Numbered from the stretch's first letter, positions 34,901-49,900 are shown. The stretch is DNA of 64,000 nt from Undaria pinnatifida (GCA_012845835.1 JABAKD010000016.1:5353419-5417418); one strand, 5' to 3'. Translations and numbers: made by a program. Notes: a model not told the origin generated them from the sequence alone.

Positions 34901-37900
34901 TATGAGGTGCACCATTTTGCCTAGAAGAATCTTCAGTTAAGGTGCCCTACATGATACGTCACCCACAAAACTGATTTATATTGACCTGAACGTTCAAAGC
35001 CGGCGAATAAAACCCATGACCCCAGAGTATACAATAAAAAACGTGATTGCAATAATATACAAAAGTAGCACTCCGACGAGCTTAGGGGTTAAGGAGCCCC
35101 GTTTATTTCAGAAGACAGCACAGCTAAAAAACGTGATATGAATGCCTCTAGCGTAGCATGATAATCTGTCATCATTATTATAGTTGATTAGTACTGGTCA
35201 ATATCATACCGTCCGTCAGAACGATTCAGCTCAAAACGTGCTACCCGTTGGCTGACCTCTAATCTTGCGCGGACAAGAGCCAAGACGGTGCGGTTCCACG
35301 GTTCGATATTAGCAAATGCCGAGTAGCGCGCCGTGGAAAAATAAGCATTAATAGTAGCGGGGAACCAACGCGAACACATCCCCACCAACCACCGAAGGCG
35401 GCATCAAAAGCTTCTGCTATTTCAAGGCATACTCTATCCACAAAATAATGAAGACTTGGCAAAATACACACCATGTGACGATATTGTTGACATTGTTAAG
35501 AATCAGGGCATGACGAGCATGACGGACACTGGGTGTGCTGATCCTGTCGTTGGGTAGAAAGAACCAGGGCCTTTTGTCACGTATCGGATGCCAGCTCGGT
35601 ATACCAGTCGGATCGGGTCAGGATGACCCGGCCCGACTCATGATAGTATGCAAAAACCCCTGACCCGACACGACCCGACACGACCCGACACGACCCGACA
35701 CGACCCGACACGACACGACAAGACCCGACACGACCCGACACGACCCGACACGATCCGACTCGACCCGACCCGACCCGACCCGACCCGACCCGACACGACA
35801 CGACCCGACCCGACCCGACCCGACCCGACCCGACCCGACCCGACCCGACCCGACCCGACCCGACCCGACCCGACCCGACCCGACCCGACCCGACCCGACC
35901 CGACCCGACCCGACCCGACCCGACCCGACCCGACCCGACCCGACCCGACCCGACCCGACCCGACCCGACCCGACCCGACCCGACCCGACCCGACCCGACC
36001 CGACCCGACCCGTGAGTTTTCGAACACCTCCTGACCCGACCCGACCCGACCTGACACGCGTTTGTTTTCAAATATCTGACCCGATCCACGGGCTGCGTTA
36101 GGACCCATGGAAAGCCCTAGAAATAACAAAATGACGCATGGTACGGTGTAGATAGATGCACCTTTTTGTTTCTAAGGATTCTCACTTGAAGATCTCTGTT
36201 TCCCACACAAAAATATGGCTTTTAGGGGGGGGGAAGTTCTACCCAATGAATAATCCTACGGCCTACAGTAGGCATACGGCAAAGCGACAAATATTGCAAA
36301 ACAAGAATTGAATTCCGACCGTTTTGGGATAAGGGAAGGAGTTCCGCCATTCAGAGATAAAAAAAACGAATAAAAAGTATTACCTCTATCGTAGCACGCG
36401 TCTAATCTGAAGACAGCGCACACAACACACAAAATTAGCACCCGCCCAAAATTCGCGGTGTGTTGCCGGTTGGTTATTGTCTCACGGTGGGTTTTTGCCA
36501 ATGCAATGTTCGCAAGCACAGCGATGCAAGCGGTTCTTTGTGCCCAGAGCTTGGCCCTACGCGCCAATAAGTGTGTGCTAGCCGGAGTTCCGGAGTATAA
36601 CATAGCCTTGTAATAGAGCGATGCGCCTGATGCGGGCGTTATTACGCAGTTTCACAAAAAAAAGTTGGTTTGTGCACCGTGTACACAAATGTGCTTGCTT
36701 CAAAATCCCATCTGGTGACTCGGGACTGCGTTCTCAGAATAAGCGCAGGGGGATCGAAGCTCATGTAGGACGGTAAAAAACAAAATAAACCGAGAAACGC
36801 AAATGAAAAATAGCAGGAATGCGCTTCTTGCCGAAACGAACAATCCCACCTGGTGACTCGTGACTGCATTCTCAGCGGCGACGAACTGCAACTTCTCCTT
36901 CGTGTGGGTTAAGATCTGGCAAGATCAGCAAAACGTCAAGTGAACAGCGGCAAACAGGGTGGTTAGAAACTACCGTCAGGCACGATCAGCCACATTCAAC
37001 GTCAATAATCTTCTTCACTTTCCAAGCACCAGCCAGGTAGTGTAACCACGATATACACCAGCCCAAGTCTGTGCTACCCCCTGCCAAGGTTGTGCCCAAT
37101 ACGATACCCACAGGGGGTGTTTATTCGTTTCCTGGTATTTTTTACGACGGTATCGTTCTCCAATGCAATGGACTCAGGCAGAGTTTTCACTTGAGGTGTG
37201 CCAATTTTGGTGAGAGGGGGGGGGATAACAAACATACCTCGGCGGCGAAATAATGACTGCTCCGTGTGATAATGAGAAATGACAATCGAAATTTGCTTGC
37301 CATTGTACAATATGCAGAATGAGTGTGGACCGATATCGCCCTTGGTAAATTTTTCCTGTTGATCGTGGACACGTCCTACAGTATTATTCGATAGAGGTGG
37401 CACTTATTGGCTGTTTTTTTCTTTTTTCTCCAAACGACGGTGCTCGTTAGCCCAAAATCGTCGTTTTTTTTTTTTTTTGCGCAAATTTGTTTTTGAAATG
37501 CCAATTATAGCACGGGACGGTTCACCGGGTTGTAAACGCTTTTCAGTTTCCCTTAAAAATCGGTTTACTATAAGTTAACAGCCTCAGAACACACACATGG
37601 CGTAAACACCTACCGAGCATGTGTCTCCTGTTGGTCCTGGCGGCACCCAGGGGAGTCATCGACCTACCTATACTCGTATCTTCAAAGTGACGGTCAGCCC
37701 CACTCAGAGCACTCTCTTCGTCCCCTCCCATTAGTTTTTTTCATTAGTTTTTGTTCGTTTCCAGCTTGTAGCCACAAGCGCCACTTTCCAAACTAGCTTC
37801 TTTTTTTCTTCTTCACCACAAGTGATCCTCACAGACACTTCGGCGCCACCTCTGCAGCTCTTACCACAGAGACAGAGCGTCGACACGCATCATCGTTTCA

Positions 37901-40900
37901 GAAAGACGCGTAGCTTCCGTGGTCGGCCGCCTACAGCGCGCCGTTAACGTATGTCTACGAGTGTTGGGTTTATTCTATAACATTGTTATTTGACAAAGGA
38001 AACAATTCCGGCAAGGTCACCCATTGCGCACATAAACAGTCTCAGCAAACAAATTTCGTCGGCAGATCGGTAGATCTGTGAGTCTGCACGACTTACGTAG
38101 CCGAGTGCAGTAGCCATTAGTTGGGCTATAGGAATAATCAGTCGTTTTCCGGCGGTGACAGCTATCCGACTTATTGGGTTTTCTCGTTTGTAGAAAGGCG
38201 TGTTTTGTATTGAATGCGGGATGTTTGCTTTTCTCTGCGAATCGCTGCGGGCTTTGGCATGTGGCTCCCAAAAACGTCGCATCCTTCTGCTTTCCGATGA
38301 AAGAATGTCGTACAGTTAAGGCTCGCACTTGATAAATGGTATGTTGTTACGAAATTAAGGCTCGGCTCTTCACAAAAATAAGAAATTCGACGTGAGAACC
38401 GACTGTCCTACTAAAGTCAGCCAGTCTGCGTCGCCGTGTCGCAGCCAAAGGAATACTTCATAGGTATTAGTGGTGAACTCCTGCTGACTCACAGGCCTAC
38501 AGATTGGGATATTCTTCATTCATTTCTTTACCTGAACCGTGGTGGTGTTCTTCTTCCTGAGCTTGAGAATTTCCTCGTTTCTCTCCTCGATCTTCTCGTT
38601 CACGGTTTGGTTTTCGATCTTGAGCTGCTCGAAATCGATCAAGTGAAGCCTGCAAAACGAAAAATTGGCCAAAACAAATTGCGGGTTAGTGGTACATCCG
38701 CGGCTGCTCGTGAACACGCTCTACAAACAAATGATGCACCGATGTGCACAGCTGCGGTGAGGGGGCGGAGGGCGGGGGGGGGTGGCGTACTTATTTATTG
38801 CTTGCCTTGGAAACTTTACTATTGGCCACGGGTCCCTTCCGAGACAGAGCATCGTTCATACTCCTATTAGAGACACCTTCCCTTCCTAATAGAGACACCT
38901 CCAGCATTTGCGGTACGGGGGGCTGTACTCACACATGTTATGCATAGCCGTAGTCGTGCGACCATAGTGATAGACCCTCTCACCCCTACAATGCCGGGAC
39001 GGAGCACGTCGGATTTGCACCAAACCAGGCAGGCGTCACGTGCACAAGGCGCGAATCACCGTGAGGTGTTCGGCGAGTCGCATGAAGCGTGAGCTGCATC
39101 CCACTAAGAACCGCTTGTGAGACGGACTTCCGCACCTTGTGCATACTTACTTTCTTGGTATCGGAGGCAGGATCGAATGCATTTATTTATTTGCTGATGT
39201 GGCCACTTCCAGAGGCAGCAATGGGGATGCTATATCGCTGCCAGTCTGGTTCGCGGTACGAAGGGGGGGGGCGCTAGCGCACTTAACTTCGGCGGATGTG
39301 CCACTAGCGTGACTGTATCTACGCTATATACCCGCAGTCCTAAGAAGAAGCTACTGCGCTTGTTTATTTCGCGATATTTACCGCCATGATGGACTTGTCT
39401 TGATGATGGACTTGAGGTGTTTGATACGCTGCGCCTACAAGAGGTGCATGGCCTATGCTGCACCAAAAATAGCTACAGTACAACACTAATATACCGTAGA
39501 TCGGACCCGATCGCGTAATTTACAGGTTGGAACGAGGGGCCGGGACGCGATAATGTCGCGGGATATGAGTGCTTTCAAAATAACATCATCGAGCGAAGTG
39601 TTTTGATGGCGTGATGTGGTCGGCCCTGCTCACCCTTCCGCCAGTTGTTCCTTTGCTCGGAGGTTGCCCTCTACCTTCTTGAGCATCATGCGCAAGTTGA
39701 TGTTCTTCAGGCGAACCTGCAGATAGAGTCCGATAAGCAAAGACGAAGCAAGTCGCGCATAACCATGCGAAGTTGCAAAACACTGTTGTTGCAAATGCGT
39801 TTTTCGTTTAGTAAATTTCCTTCGCCATAGGGTTGCCCTCTACGTTCTTTCAGCATCACGCGCAAGTTAGCGTTCTTGAAGCGAACCCGCCGATGGGTGA
39901 GGAGCAGGGGTAGGGTATCGCAAAACGGCGAAGCATGCTGTGAATACTACGCTGTGAGTTGGCTGACAATACGAATGGTAGATGGCCGACACGTTAATAG
40001 TTGAGAGTCAGGGTGGTTCAGGAGATTGGTGGGCGTACACAACAGGTGATTCCACCCAGACTGCGGGTGGTCATACAGCAATTTCGACACTTGCTGACCA
40101 GAGGGGTGGCGTGTTCATTCTCTGAGACTCTTCACGTGAACAGCTCCATACCCCACCCAAGCAACGACGCTCGAGAAACACGAACTTACAAACCAAAATG
40201 ACAATCCCATTGACTAGGGACTTGGAAGCATCCCGGTCATTCCGGTTAGTTTCGCTCCGCGTTCTTGTATCTGAGTGGTGCGGTTGCGGCTCGCGATATG
40301 TTTTCTATCGAGATGGCCTAGAGCCAGGGTTAGGGTTATGCGGTTATGCGATTATGCGGTTGTGCAGTTATGCGGTTATGTGGTTATGCGGATATGCGGT
40401 TATGCGGTTATACGGCTATGCGGTTGTGCGGTTATGCGGTTACGGTTAGGACACGCCCTACGGTAGAGGTGCACCAACCATTGTTTTTCTAAGGCTCCTA
40501 ACCTCATGAGGAGATCGATACTATACCTCACACCAAGAAATGTTTTTCAGTAAACTGAAAGTAAAACCCCAAGGCCTAGGTTTTACCGCAAAAAACTTTT
40601 TCCGGAAAAGAAAAAAAGAGGAAGACTGACCTTCCGACGATTTTTGAGTTAAAGAGCCAGCTCCGTCATTCAGAAAAACTGTTTAGCCAAAAACGGGTAA
40701 ATACCTCTGTCGTAGCACGCGTCTGACGTCAGGTGACTATGGCTTACGTTTTCCCACCTATTTATACCTACCTGGTAGTCTTTAAGTTCGAGTTTGCCGT
40801 ACCACTTACTCGAGGAAATGGTTGACATACGCTTTGATTTGTGTATAACCCTAACTCAAACCCTACCCTTAAACCTAACTGCATCAAAAGCAAACAACCA

Positions 40901-43900
40901 ACGCAGGGTTCGCCCCATTCGTCTCGTACATAGTGTATGTCAAGCATTTTCTCGAGCGAGTGGTAAAGTCTACGGGTAAGCCCAGCTAACTCAAAGCCCC
41001 GAGTGACACACCTTCTCTAGATACAGAATATTGTTCGTGCGTTGTGTTTTTTGTTAATGCGGCAACAACAACGAAAGAGCTCCCCAGGACAGGTACATCG
41101 TGAGTCGGGAGATGTCGAGGGTGCGCGTGGGCACGGCGTGTGTGTTTACTACAGCGGTACCGTATACGGCTGGTAGGGTTTATTTATGGTAGGGTTACCG
41201 ACAGCGACTACAAAAATTTCATGCATCTCTTGTGTCCTTGCATGCATTCCCTACATCTCGCAAGTTTCCTTGCGTGCATTCCCTTCGTCTATTCGCGACT
41301 GTCGTGTACCTGGCATCAACCACCGCGGACGGGGCGGGGGGTGGGGGGGGGATAATTATGCCATGCATGGCCGTAGTCTCAAGGCTACATACCCTTGCAC
41401 CCGAAAAAATCCGGGACTGAGCAAGTCGGAATTTTGGTTGTGGTGTGTATTCAATAAGTTGTGTTGGTAAGAGCCGATTGCTATGGCTCAGGGGTTATTG
41501 TGCAAATCGTATCAAATCGTGCACGTGAGAGTGTCGAACCTGTCTTCCACTTAGTGTTTTTTTTCATCATCATTGTTTTACCTTCCAGCTCAACTCGCAA
41601 GAGGTTTCACCTTGAGCGGCCGTTTGGGCAAGCCGTGGCCACGGGTGTCTTCCCTTGTCCCCCCCCGGCACGTGCCTTCATTTTTGTCGCCCATAGGGCT
41701 AAGCATTATTTTCATGCTCGTCGATTTTCATCGATTTTTATGGTGCTCCATGTATGTCTTAACAAAGTGTATTGGGGAGAGCTGAGTGATAGCTTAGTAG
41801 GTATGGGATGTCTCTATCAAGTCGTATTCATGAGAACGTCGGTTTGTACTGACTGCTAGCTTTAGTGGTCATGGTGTGTGTAACCAGTTGTATCGGCGAA
41901 AAGTTCGAGCTGGCTGCTAGCTCGGTGATTGTAGCGTATCTCTATCAAGTTCTATTGGTGAGAGCTGACCGCTATTCTTCATATAGCTTAATCGGTATAG
42001 AGCTGACTGCTAGCTCAGTGACTATTGCAAGCGATTCTCTAACAAAATTTTGCACCAGTGAAATGTCGAGCTGACTGCGAGCTTATCGTTTATGGTGTAC
42101 AATAGTGGGGCCTATATCAGACGGCATGGTGTAAGGGATTTTGGCCGCACTATATCGAGAGGCCAACCTATTCGTATAGGCAGTTGTGTCGAGAAATACA
42201 GTGGTTCGTGCCAACCGATTTTAAAAGCCCTATATAGAGTGGCCGCCTTATTTTAACCGCCTTATATGGGCAAACCTCACTACTCTATCTTGATAAGTTG
42301 TATTTAAGCTGTACATACACTTAACAAGTTGTTATTTTAATAGTGAATAGTGATTGTCGTGTGGTCACCTTTTCGATGTCCTCGTCTTTCTTGGCTTCCG
42401 CGGTCTCGAACTGAGAGATCACACTCTTCGGGATGGTTTTGCCCGTCCTGCTGTGTTCCGCCGTCCGAGCGATCTTCCGGTCGTACACCGTACACCGTAC
42501 ATCGTACATCGTACACCGTACATCGTACATCGTACATCGTACATCGTACACCGCACATCGTGCATCGTGTATCGTGCATCGTGCATCGTGCATCGTGCAT
42601 CGTGCATCGTACAGCGCACATCGGGCACCAAGCGGGCAAGTGGACAAGCAAAACAAGCCGAGCGTTAGTGCTGTCATGGTAACAAAACACACGCACACGC
42701 GGTTGTGGGCGTGGAGAACCGTAAAAGGTCGAGCCCTCCTCGCCGTGTCATCAAGAGCGTTTTATCTTTCTGTCATCACTGAACGGCCCCGGCGAGATGT
42801 TAGTGCTGGCTTCATCCGCACCCTACTCGGAAACCGCAAAACAAACTTTCATTTTTTCTCCCTGAGGGTTAGTTGCATACCATGTTACGAGACGTGGGAC
42901 TTGCTGCCGTAGAGGTGAACCATTACGAGGGGGGCTGCCGTTTTGTTTTTTAGTGATAAAGTGAAAGTTTCTGCCGGTTGTCAATCAAACCCATAGTCCA
43001 GGCATACAACAAATTTTATTTCGCGTAACAAGAACGACCTTGAACGAATTTTATTGCGAAAACAAACAAAATTGACTCCCGCAAGTTTCAGTGCGAACAC
43101 AAGAACGACGTTCAACAAAGCCTTATTTTGCAAAAAACAAGGATGACTCCAAACAAGTTTTATATGCAAGACAAGAACGACTTTCAACAAAGCCTTATTT
43201 TGGGAAAACAAGAATGACTCCAAACAAGTTTTATATGCAAGACAAGAACGACTTTCAACAAAGCTTTATTTTGTGAAAAACAAGGATGACTCCAAACAAG
43301 TTTTATATACAAGACAAGAACGACTTTCAACAAAGCCTTATTTTGGGAAAACAAGAAAACTCCAAACAAGTTTTATATGCAAGACAAGAACGACTTTCAA
43401 CGAAAATTTATTGCGAAAAATAGAACGAATCCAACGAACCAGGTATTCTAGTCTATACGGTATGCAAATCAAGAACGACTGTCAACATTTTGTTTTTGCG
43501 AAAAAGATCATGACTCCAAACAAAATATTATACACTATGAAAAACAAGAACGACTTACAACATTTTATTTTTTGCGAAAACAAGAATGACTTTAATCAAT
43601 CCGACAAAATTTGTGTGAAGGACGCCCCCGCCCGTCGTTCGGGAAATATATTAGCCGAAAAAGTGCTACTACACTGCAATAGCTCTCTCTATTGTACATA
43701 GATAGCACGCGTCACGTGTCTTCCCCTGTCTGAAGCGACAAGGTTGTCATCATTTCGCAAGTGCTTTTTTTTTTAACCACAGCATAAGAATATCCCACAC
43801 TACAGTAGGTGGCCCTATATAATGCGGGTCATATAGTGCGGGTGTCCGATATTGTGCGGGTGAAATCGTTTGGCACAATATAGACCCCTCTATAGTGGCC

Positions 43901-46900
43901 GGTTTTTATATAGTGCGGGTGCCCGGTATAGTGCGGGTAAATTTTCGTGACACATACCCGCACTATATAGGGCCACCTACTGTAGTTGTAAGTAGTTTAT
44001 CCCCCAAAAATGTTGTTAGAGTTCTAAAGGGGCGAGGTAACCCCTGCTCCTATGCTGCCAAAACAATCCTAACTTCATTCCAAATCGTTTGTCTGCAAAA
44101 ACCGTGGGTGTGCAACTTTTAAAAGGGTTTTTGGTGAAAACTGGAGAGTTTTGGCTGGGGTTGCCGTAGAAATAAACGTCCCCGAGACGGTTTGTTCGAC
44201 TCGGGCAGAGAAAAAGACTCTCCCGTCGCGTAGGCATCTTAACCGCGCGCTGTCGGCGTGCTGTCAGTTGTGACGAAGTGAACAGCGGGGATAGAACACT
44301 ATTAATAGAGCATTGGCACACAATACCTCCTTCTTGGTATCGTAACCGCGTGCTATAACCGTGCTTCGGTGTGGTAAATTGAACATCCCTCCCGACGAAT
44401 ATGCTGCATTTTTATGGACAAAATATCATGTAGAACAAGCCGTTGATAACACTGAACACAAAATACACTATTAATGGCATAACTGCAATCAGCATTTACT
44501 TTGAAAGCAGTGTTTCCGAGCCCTAATCCCATTGGCCGAGCCCTCCCCCCGCCCGCCCGCCCTCGACCAACGGGTGGGCGCCGGGCGCGCGGCGCGAGTT
44601 ACCCCTTGGGGTAACCCCTCAGTCCCGCCGCACCCGGGGAGGATAAGGTCCAATCCCCGGTTCAAACATCCTTCCATCTCTACAGCTCCGACAACCGGGG
44701 GGACGAAAATGGAGTTCTCCCGGGTTGATACCGCCCCGCACGATATGGAAACCCCAATCCCATTGGCTGATCGCTTGTTAGCTGGAGCGAGTAGAACCAG
44801 CTCCACCTGGGGAGGATAGGGCCCGACCCCCGGTTCAGAAATCCTTCGGGATCTCTATAACTCTGACACCCGAGGGACAAAAAAGGACGATCCCCTGGAT
44901 GGACACCCCCTCGCACGGTGTGGAAACCCCAACGCCACTGGCTGGTCGCCGATTGGATGGGGCTCGTACATAGAGCCATCGCCACGGGGGAAAAATATAT
45001 TCTCATTCACGGAACAAAAATCCTTCCATACATTTACAACTGCTGTGACAGCCCGGGGACTAAAACCCATGTCTTCCGGGTCAACATTGCCTCGCACGGT
45101 GTGGTCTCTCTTGAAGGTGTTGTGAGCAAGTTGGACACGAGAACTTTGGTGACGTTCGTGGGAGAGGAGAGTTATACTCGATAATCGGTTGGAAAAGCCC
45201 CGGAGTCGTTGATAACAAGGATCCTGATAAACTAAGGTTAACACACAATAATACCTCTCTCTTGAAGTCCCGGAAGGAGTCGGAGATCTCTCGTGATTTA
45301 TACTCTTTCTCGTCCAATCGAGTCTGCAGCGCAATGGCCACAGTGTCGTACTCAGCCTGCCACGACAAGAGCGAGTGGGAGTCTGTCATTATCAAAAAAA
45401 ATATTTCGTTTTTGTATGAAATGGTTGTTATGCCGAAACAAATGGTGGTCATGCGATCAATATCGCCTCCCTCGAATATTTATAAAAAATATTGAAAGTA
45501 CGAAATATTATAATTATATTTTACACCCTTTTTCCGTTTTTTTTTTTCAATCATCACATTCTTCTACTTTCCAACTCAACTCGTGAGAGGCGTTACCCTC
45601 AGCTACCTTCTGGGCAAGCCGTGGTCACAGGTGTCTTTCCTTCTCCACCCCCCTGGTACGGGCCTTCATTTTCATCACGCATAGGGTACAGCACTCCCAC
45701 TTTTCAGCTTTTTATGCTCGTCGACTTTCATCGACTCGCGCTCTCGGGCTTTCCGCTATTACGGTCTTCAATTTATTTCGCAAGAAAACGTTCCTACGCG
45801 CACACAAGCATGCAGTCTTAATATGGTATTGATAAGGAGGATTCGCACCCGCATCCTTGACTTATTAATAGCACGGACGAGATTATTCTACTGCTACTGT
45901 ACAGGGGACGCCTGCCTCCTATTCAATATCGTCTTTGCGAAACATGTAAATTACTTAATGTCTCGAATTAATGAACGGCAGAGGCGGGCTACGACAGAGG
46001 TAACGGTGACCGCCGGTAGTGACGGCTAGCGCTGGATTCGCTACCACGGAAACTAAAGGATACCCCAGCTAGAGCTGGGTTGCGAACACAATTGAGCTGA
46101 ATTGACACACCGACATGTATGTGGAATACGTGGAAGTGTGGTGAGCTTAATCTTTATTTGTCCCCATCCGCCGGAGGGCTAAAAAAAGAAAAAGGAAAAG
46201 GAAGACAGAGGTATACCATTCTTCGGCTAATCTGAACGGTTAAAAAAATGAAAATCAAAAAGAAGACAACAGGTATATATACCACTTTTTTGCGAATCTG
46301 AACGATTAAAACAAGAAAAATTAAAAAGACCACAGAGGTATACCACTTTTTGGCTAATCCGAACGACGGGGATCCTTAACCCAACGTCGCCAGAAAGTTC
46401 ATCTCTGACGTTCTTGTTTTGCAGTATTATCGTCTTCTTGTTCCTAGGAAGAAACTATTAATAATGAAAACCTTGAATCGGTTTAGTGTGAACGTGTTTC
46501 CTACAGTTTCTGTCTCTTCGTTCTTTTTGGTGACATGCCAGTTTTCTAGGGGTATCTGCTGCACCTCGTTTATGCTTCACCTTTCTTCACCTTACCCTCC
46601 TAAAGAAGAAAGGCACCAATGAAAGCCTTGATTTACTTTATTATAATAATATAACAGTATGAACGATTTCCTGCACATTTCTGTCTTGGTTGTTTTTGGT
46701 ACATGCTAGTTTCTGAGAAGTATCTGCTGCTTCTCTTTGTACTTACGTTGCCTTCAATTATGGTTCGTTTAACCTCAAAGACGTCGTCTATTTATGTTTG
46801 CTTCTAATAGTTTAACTAATTATTTGATTATGGCATCCCCGCTCTACTGACCTGTACTTCGAAACATGCTTTCATCGTCTCTTTCGATTCTGCAAAATAA

Positions 46901-49900
46901 TTCCCTGCTAGACAGAGTCGTCTTGCGCGTTGCTCTTTTCGATTGCATGCGATAAGACGGAAGGGTGGAGCAAAGGCAGCAGAAAGATTATTAGATCAAC
47001 GCTAAGCCGAAAAGTGCACGCAGGAAGGAAGGAAGGAAGGAAGGAAGGAAGGTAGGTAGGAGTTAGACTTTGTCCGTATGTATGTTTCGTTTTTTGTGTT
47101 TTTTCCATGGTGTTTATTCTTGTTCTACTTTCTGGAAACGTTTTAGAAGCGATCGACGCCAAAGCTCGCTAATGCCGCAAATTGTTGGATGGCATTGGAT
47201 GGCATTGGATGGCATTGGATGGCATTGGATGGCGTTAGATGTCAACAACACCAAGGCCGCGTTAGGGGGGGTACCGATAACCCATTATCACCACTGGATT
47301 TGATCCACTCACACGAGTGACTCTGTACCTCACGGGCAAAAGGATTTTACCCGATTTTTCGGCGCAGCGTAGCTTACCATTCATTCCATTCATGGCGGAT
47401 TCACATCCCCAAATTAAAACAGCACGAAAGCATAATACGGCAAAAATGGAAAAGGGAGACCACTCGCGTGAGTGAACCCGAGTCACGCCACAAAAAAAAC
47501 TAAAAGTGACCCCCCCCGATCGTAGTCTTGATCATCAGTAAAAAAAAACGATTTTTCACCCATTCATAATCCTATCCTTTTTCTTACTGGATGCCTCTTC
47601 TTTTGTGGTTGGTGACATGCAAGATTTTCGTAGCGCCTCCCGATTTTACCGCGCCCCACACAGGACAACCGTCGCCCCACACGGGACAAACAACGCTTCA
47701 ATCAAGACTGGCACATATAGTATGCAGCCTCAGACCGCGGTTCTGCGTACATAGAACATAACTCTCAAAGGTCTCTCTGAACCAAGTTACCTTAGCTCCG
47801 TAATAACTGGGTCATCCCAAGGTAGAGGTCTGCGCTCTTTTGGCCATAGGGTGTTTCTGGTAATGTTGATGTTGATGTTGATGTTAATGTTGATGTTGAT
47901 GTCAGTGTTAATGTTAATGTTGATGCTAATGTTAATGTTAATGTTAATGATAGTGGTAATGTTATTGCTATTGTTAATGTTGATGTTAATGCTAATGTTA
48001 ATGTTGATGCTAATGTTAATGCTAATGTTAATGTTAATGTTGATGTTGATGTTAATGCTAATGTTAATGTTACTTTTGATGTTGATGTTGATGTTGATGC
48101 TAGTGTTAATGTTTATGTTAATGCTAATGTAATGTTAATGTCTATGTTAATGTTACTCAAGCGAGGAACTAGGAACTACCGGGTTGTTCTGATACTTTTT
48201 TAAAGAGAATATTTGTTTTAGGACTACGTACGAGCGAATAAAAAATGTTGGTCGACTTTTGCGCGAGCGAACGCCTTCGAAGTCATGTTTCAGGTGTGAG
48301 ATAGTTGAGCTCCTCGTGTTAGGAGCTCAGAAAATTCTCAAAATCTTCTGCCCCCCTACCTACCGTGGAATGACTCTTAACTTCGTTAGCTCAGGAGGAC
48401 CTACAATTCAGGGACGAGCGCGTTCTGCTATCAGGTTAAGGCCTACAAGTAACAATTCTGAGGGCCACGACTGCAATAGCAGTAGAGGAGCAGCTCTTAT
48501 ACGTCACCCGAAAAAACCTGACTCTGTTTGGGAGAAAAAAATAGTAGAACTAACTAGCCCAAAGAATACAATCCCATGCCATGCCCTAGGTATGCTATCA
48601 GTACGAACAATATTCTACAAAATTCCGGCGATATTGGTCATTTAGTTTCTCAGTGCGAGACATACCCCCGTCAAATCGTGAGTGTTTGCGCTAAAACGTG
48701 CCACCCGTGTCGTAGCGCGCGTGCACGGTAGTGAAGTCAAAATGTGTACGCCGATGAGATTCGGGCCCGCGCACGTATTTTGGTGTAATCAGAAGGACCT
48801 GTTGAGCCAAGGCTAGACGGGAAAACAAGTGTGTGTCACGCAGCTTGCAACGATGAGTATCGACGGTAAAATGTATCGAAGTCACACAGCTGGCGTGTTT
48901 AAAATAGTTTTATAAAATGCTGACAACCCCGCATTATTATTGTTTTTTCCTTCGTAGACAGGGGAGGGGAGGGGAGGGGAGGGGGGCCTCCGTAACCAAG
49001 TGAACATAAATCAAAATAAAGAAGAAAAAAACAACTAGTTTGAACATCATTTTCTTAAGTAATGCGTGCTGTGAGCGTAGGTATCGCTCTGTCTTTTTAA
49101 TTCTGACCATTTTTTTCAGCAGTAGTGTGGTGTGACATCATAGTCGCTTCCTGTTTTTCCCTTGTCGCATGCAGATAGAGGCAGCACTTTCTTGTGCTGA
49201 AACGTTTTTATGAATGACGGGGGCTTCTTAACCTATTAAGAAAATCGTCGGAAACTCGTCAATTTTTTTTTTGTTGAGGGGGGGGGGCGGGGGCATTATT
49301 TTTCTGAGGCCATGGGATTTATTCATCGGGCGGCACTTTTTTCCTTTGATTTTCCCAGCACTATTACACTATTGATCAATCAGTTTTTGCCCTACTAATA
49401 GAAGGCAAAGTGTAGAGCTCCTCCTCAAGTGGTTGTGAGCCTCGGAACACACACATGATGCACACACCTCTGCCGTGAAATGAGCTACTTCAATGACGTC
49501 AGTCACTATGTGGTCTACACCAAGGCTGCGGTAAGGGGAGGGGTATATGTTGAGGAATTAGTGAGGTATTAGTCCGTTTGACCACTCGTAAAAGGTTAAC
49601 CGAGTGCCTACCCAAACTAAGTCTTAAAACACTCTCCCCCCTTGAAACGGCGGGATAGTAGGTCGGCGCCGGGTATACTGGCGGATGTGTCAATATCCAG
49701 GCGGTTTCATTTCCTGGGTATACCGTGGAGAGTATTCTTCAAGTTCGACATGGGGAAAGTCATAAGAGTTTTGCTATTGATGCATGGTGGGATTCGAACC
49801 CACGATCCCAAAACCCATGGTCCTGTCGACGACGCCATCTTTTTAAGGAATTAGTGGGGTATTAGTCCGTTTGACCACTTGCAAAAGGTTAACCAAGTGC

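Noticed and set aside
35577-36129. GRVGSGRVGS frames of 163-170 aa
   Set aside because: A pentanucleotide array gives the same peptide in all three frames of one strand, a sign of non-coding repeat.
47851-48132. 93-aa Leu-Met frame
   Set aside because: Hexanucleotide TTRATG array.
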